A stretch of DNA of 6,639 nt from the NCBI GenBank assembly GCA_902795715.1, contig CADBME010000380.1, positions 1 to 6,639 of the forward strand, read 5' to 3'. Source of the DNA: an uncultured Lachnospiraceae bacterium. Its GTDB lineage: Bacteria > Bacillota_A > Clostridia > Lachnospirales > Lachnospiraceae. The notes beneath the pieces were generated by a model. That model was not told where the DNA came from, searched no databases, and saw only the letters and a list, made by a program, of their open reading frames with translations. A program made the position numbers and the translations under genes. Shown in pieces: positions 6,076 to 6,639 of the stretch (position 1 is its first letter; each line of letters begins with the position of its first letter).

Positions 6076-6639
6076 GTGAAAAGACCCTTATTTGTTATTA
6101 TGCTGGGAATGATCGGAGGAGAGATCAGTGTAGTGATTTGGGGAGGATGGGCCTTTCTCATCTTGGCCTTCGTCTTTCCGGGAATGATGATCGGATTCCT
6201 GGTCAGGCATTTCCTGCCTGTATATGGACCGGGAAAAAAGGCAGCCCGGATGATTATATTGCTGGGAGCCTTTTCATTTCTGGCCGGACAGTTTCTATAT
6301 TATGAAGCCTGTAAAGCCAAAGGGGTGGAAGAAGACCTGTATGGCAGTCATATAAAAAAGTCATGGCTTTGTCAAAAGAAGGACAGGGATTCTCTTCTGC
6401 ATTCCCCGGACTTTTTTCCCGGGAGAAAAGAATATGAGTACGGCAAGTCCTCTGACCGGACAGGCCTGAAAGGAGAAATCCGGGGCCGGGTCCAAAGTCT
6501 TCGAAAGAAGGAGGAGACAGTCACCCTTATTTTAAAAAGGGGAGCCAGATTCTCGGGAAATCCCCGCCCCCTTTCCGGCAAATGTATTCTGACAGGTCTG
6601 TCAGATGACCTTCTTCCCGGAGATGAAATCCAGGCATCC
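6076..6639 (+). CDS. comEC: ComEC/Rec2-like competence protein, N-terminal part (3' end outside window)
   Basis: ComEC forms the inner-membrane channel that carries single-stranded DNA into the cell during natural transformation. The frame is open from GTG 6076 to the last base (188 codons, no stop). It starts VKRPLFVIML and has hydrophobic segments at about residues 5-23, 24-46 and 58-76, a polar stretch of about 50 residues (79-130), then a beta-rich segment KGEIRGRVQSL ... GKCILTGL ... LLPGDEIQ. This order matches the N-terminal region of ComEC (DUF4131: membrane segments, then an OB-fold-like domain with a PGD turn). The competence core and metallo-beta-lactamase-like domain would lie beyond the window. 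The start is set by GGGAGG at 6063-6068. In many Clostridia comEC is present without proven competence. The call rests on hydropathy pattern and short motifs, so another membrane protein with an OB-fold is possible. Confidence 0.72.
   Translation, partial: MKRPLFVIMLGMIGGEISVVIWGGWAFLILAFVFPGMMIGFLVRHFLPVYGPGKKAARMIILLGAFSFLAGQFLYYEACKAKGVEEDLYGSHIKKSWLCQKKDRDSLLHSPDFFPGRKEYEYGKSSDRTGLKGEIRGRVQSLRKKEETVTLILKRGARFSGNPRPLSGKCILTGLSDDLLPGDEIQAS

Noticed and set aside
6028..6079. AAGGAGG in the hairpin arm as RBS for a 13-codon TTG-started ORF whose TGA overlaps the comEC GTG
   Set aside because: The spacing to TTG is only 3 nt and the SD is locked in the stem; the overlap is suggestive but could easily be chance.
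6372..6581. Open frame of 69 codons on the minus strand
   Set aside because: It overlaps the ComEC-like frame, which has a good RBS, membrane segments and family-like motifs.

Overview
The window reads as chromosomal DNA of a Gram-positive anaerobe of the Clostridia, most likely Lachnospiraceae-like. This is an inference from strong AGGA/GGGAGG Shine-Dalgarno sites, a methionine synthase that ends at its B12 domain, the style of the PAS repeats ahead of a GGDEF domain (each closing on an IGI(S/N)NVD motif), and balanced base composition. No rRNA, tRNA, CRISPR array, insertion sequence or phage gene was seen. All four genes are on the + strand.

Layout. (1) 1-1389: the 3' part of a cobalamin-dependent methionine synthase, with the end of the methyltetrahydrofolate-binding domain, a low-complexity linker, the B12 cap and the B12-binding domain; its start lies outside the window. 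(2) 1390-1452: a short AT-rich gap with a candidate promoter inside an 8-bp dyad. (3) 1453-4953: a large c-di-GMP protein ordered REC, degenerate GGDEF, intact EAL, three PAS-like repeats, intact GGDEF. (4) 4961-5896: a very acidic, cysteine-free protein of unknown function, 7 bp downstream and probably co-translated with gene 3. (5) 5897-6075: an intergenic region with a consensus -35 promoter followed at once by a strong intrinsic terminator. (6) 6076 to the window end: the N-terminal part of a ComEC/Rec2-like DNA-uptake channel, starting at GTG just after the terminator.

How the genes fit together. Genes 3 and 4 look like a two-gene operon in which a phospho-receiver and PAS inputs could set the balance of c-di-GMP breakdown and synthesis in one polypeptide; the acidic protein may be a partner, but nothing shows its role. 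The methionine synthase and ComEC genes look like unrelated neighbours. The most curious points are the two-headed c-di-GMP enzyme, the acidic partner protein, and the terminator sitting between the only visible promoter and comEC, which suggests either attenuation or dependence on read-through.
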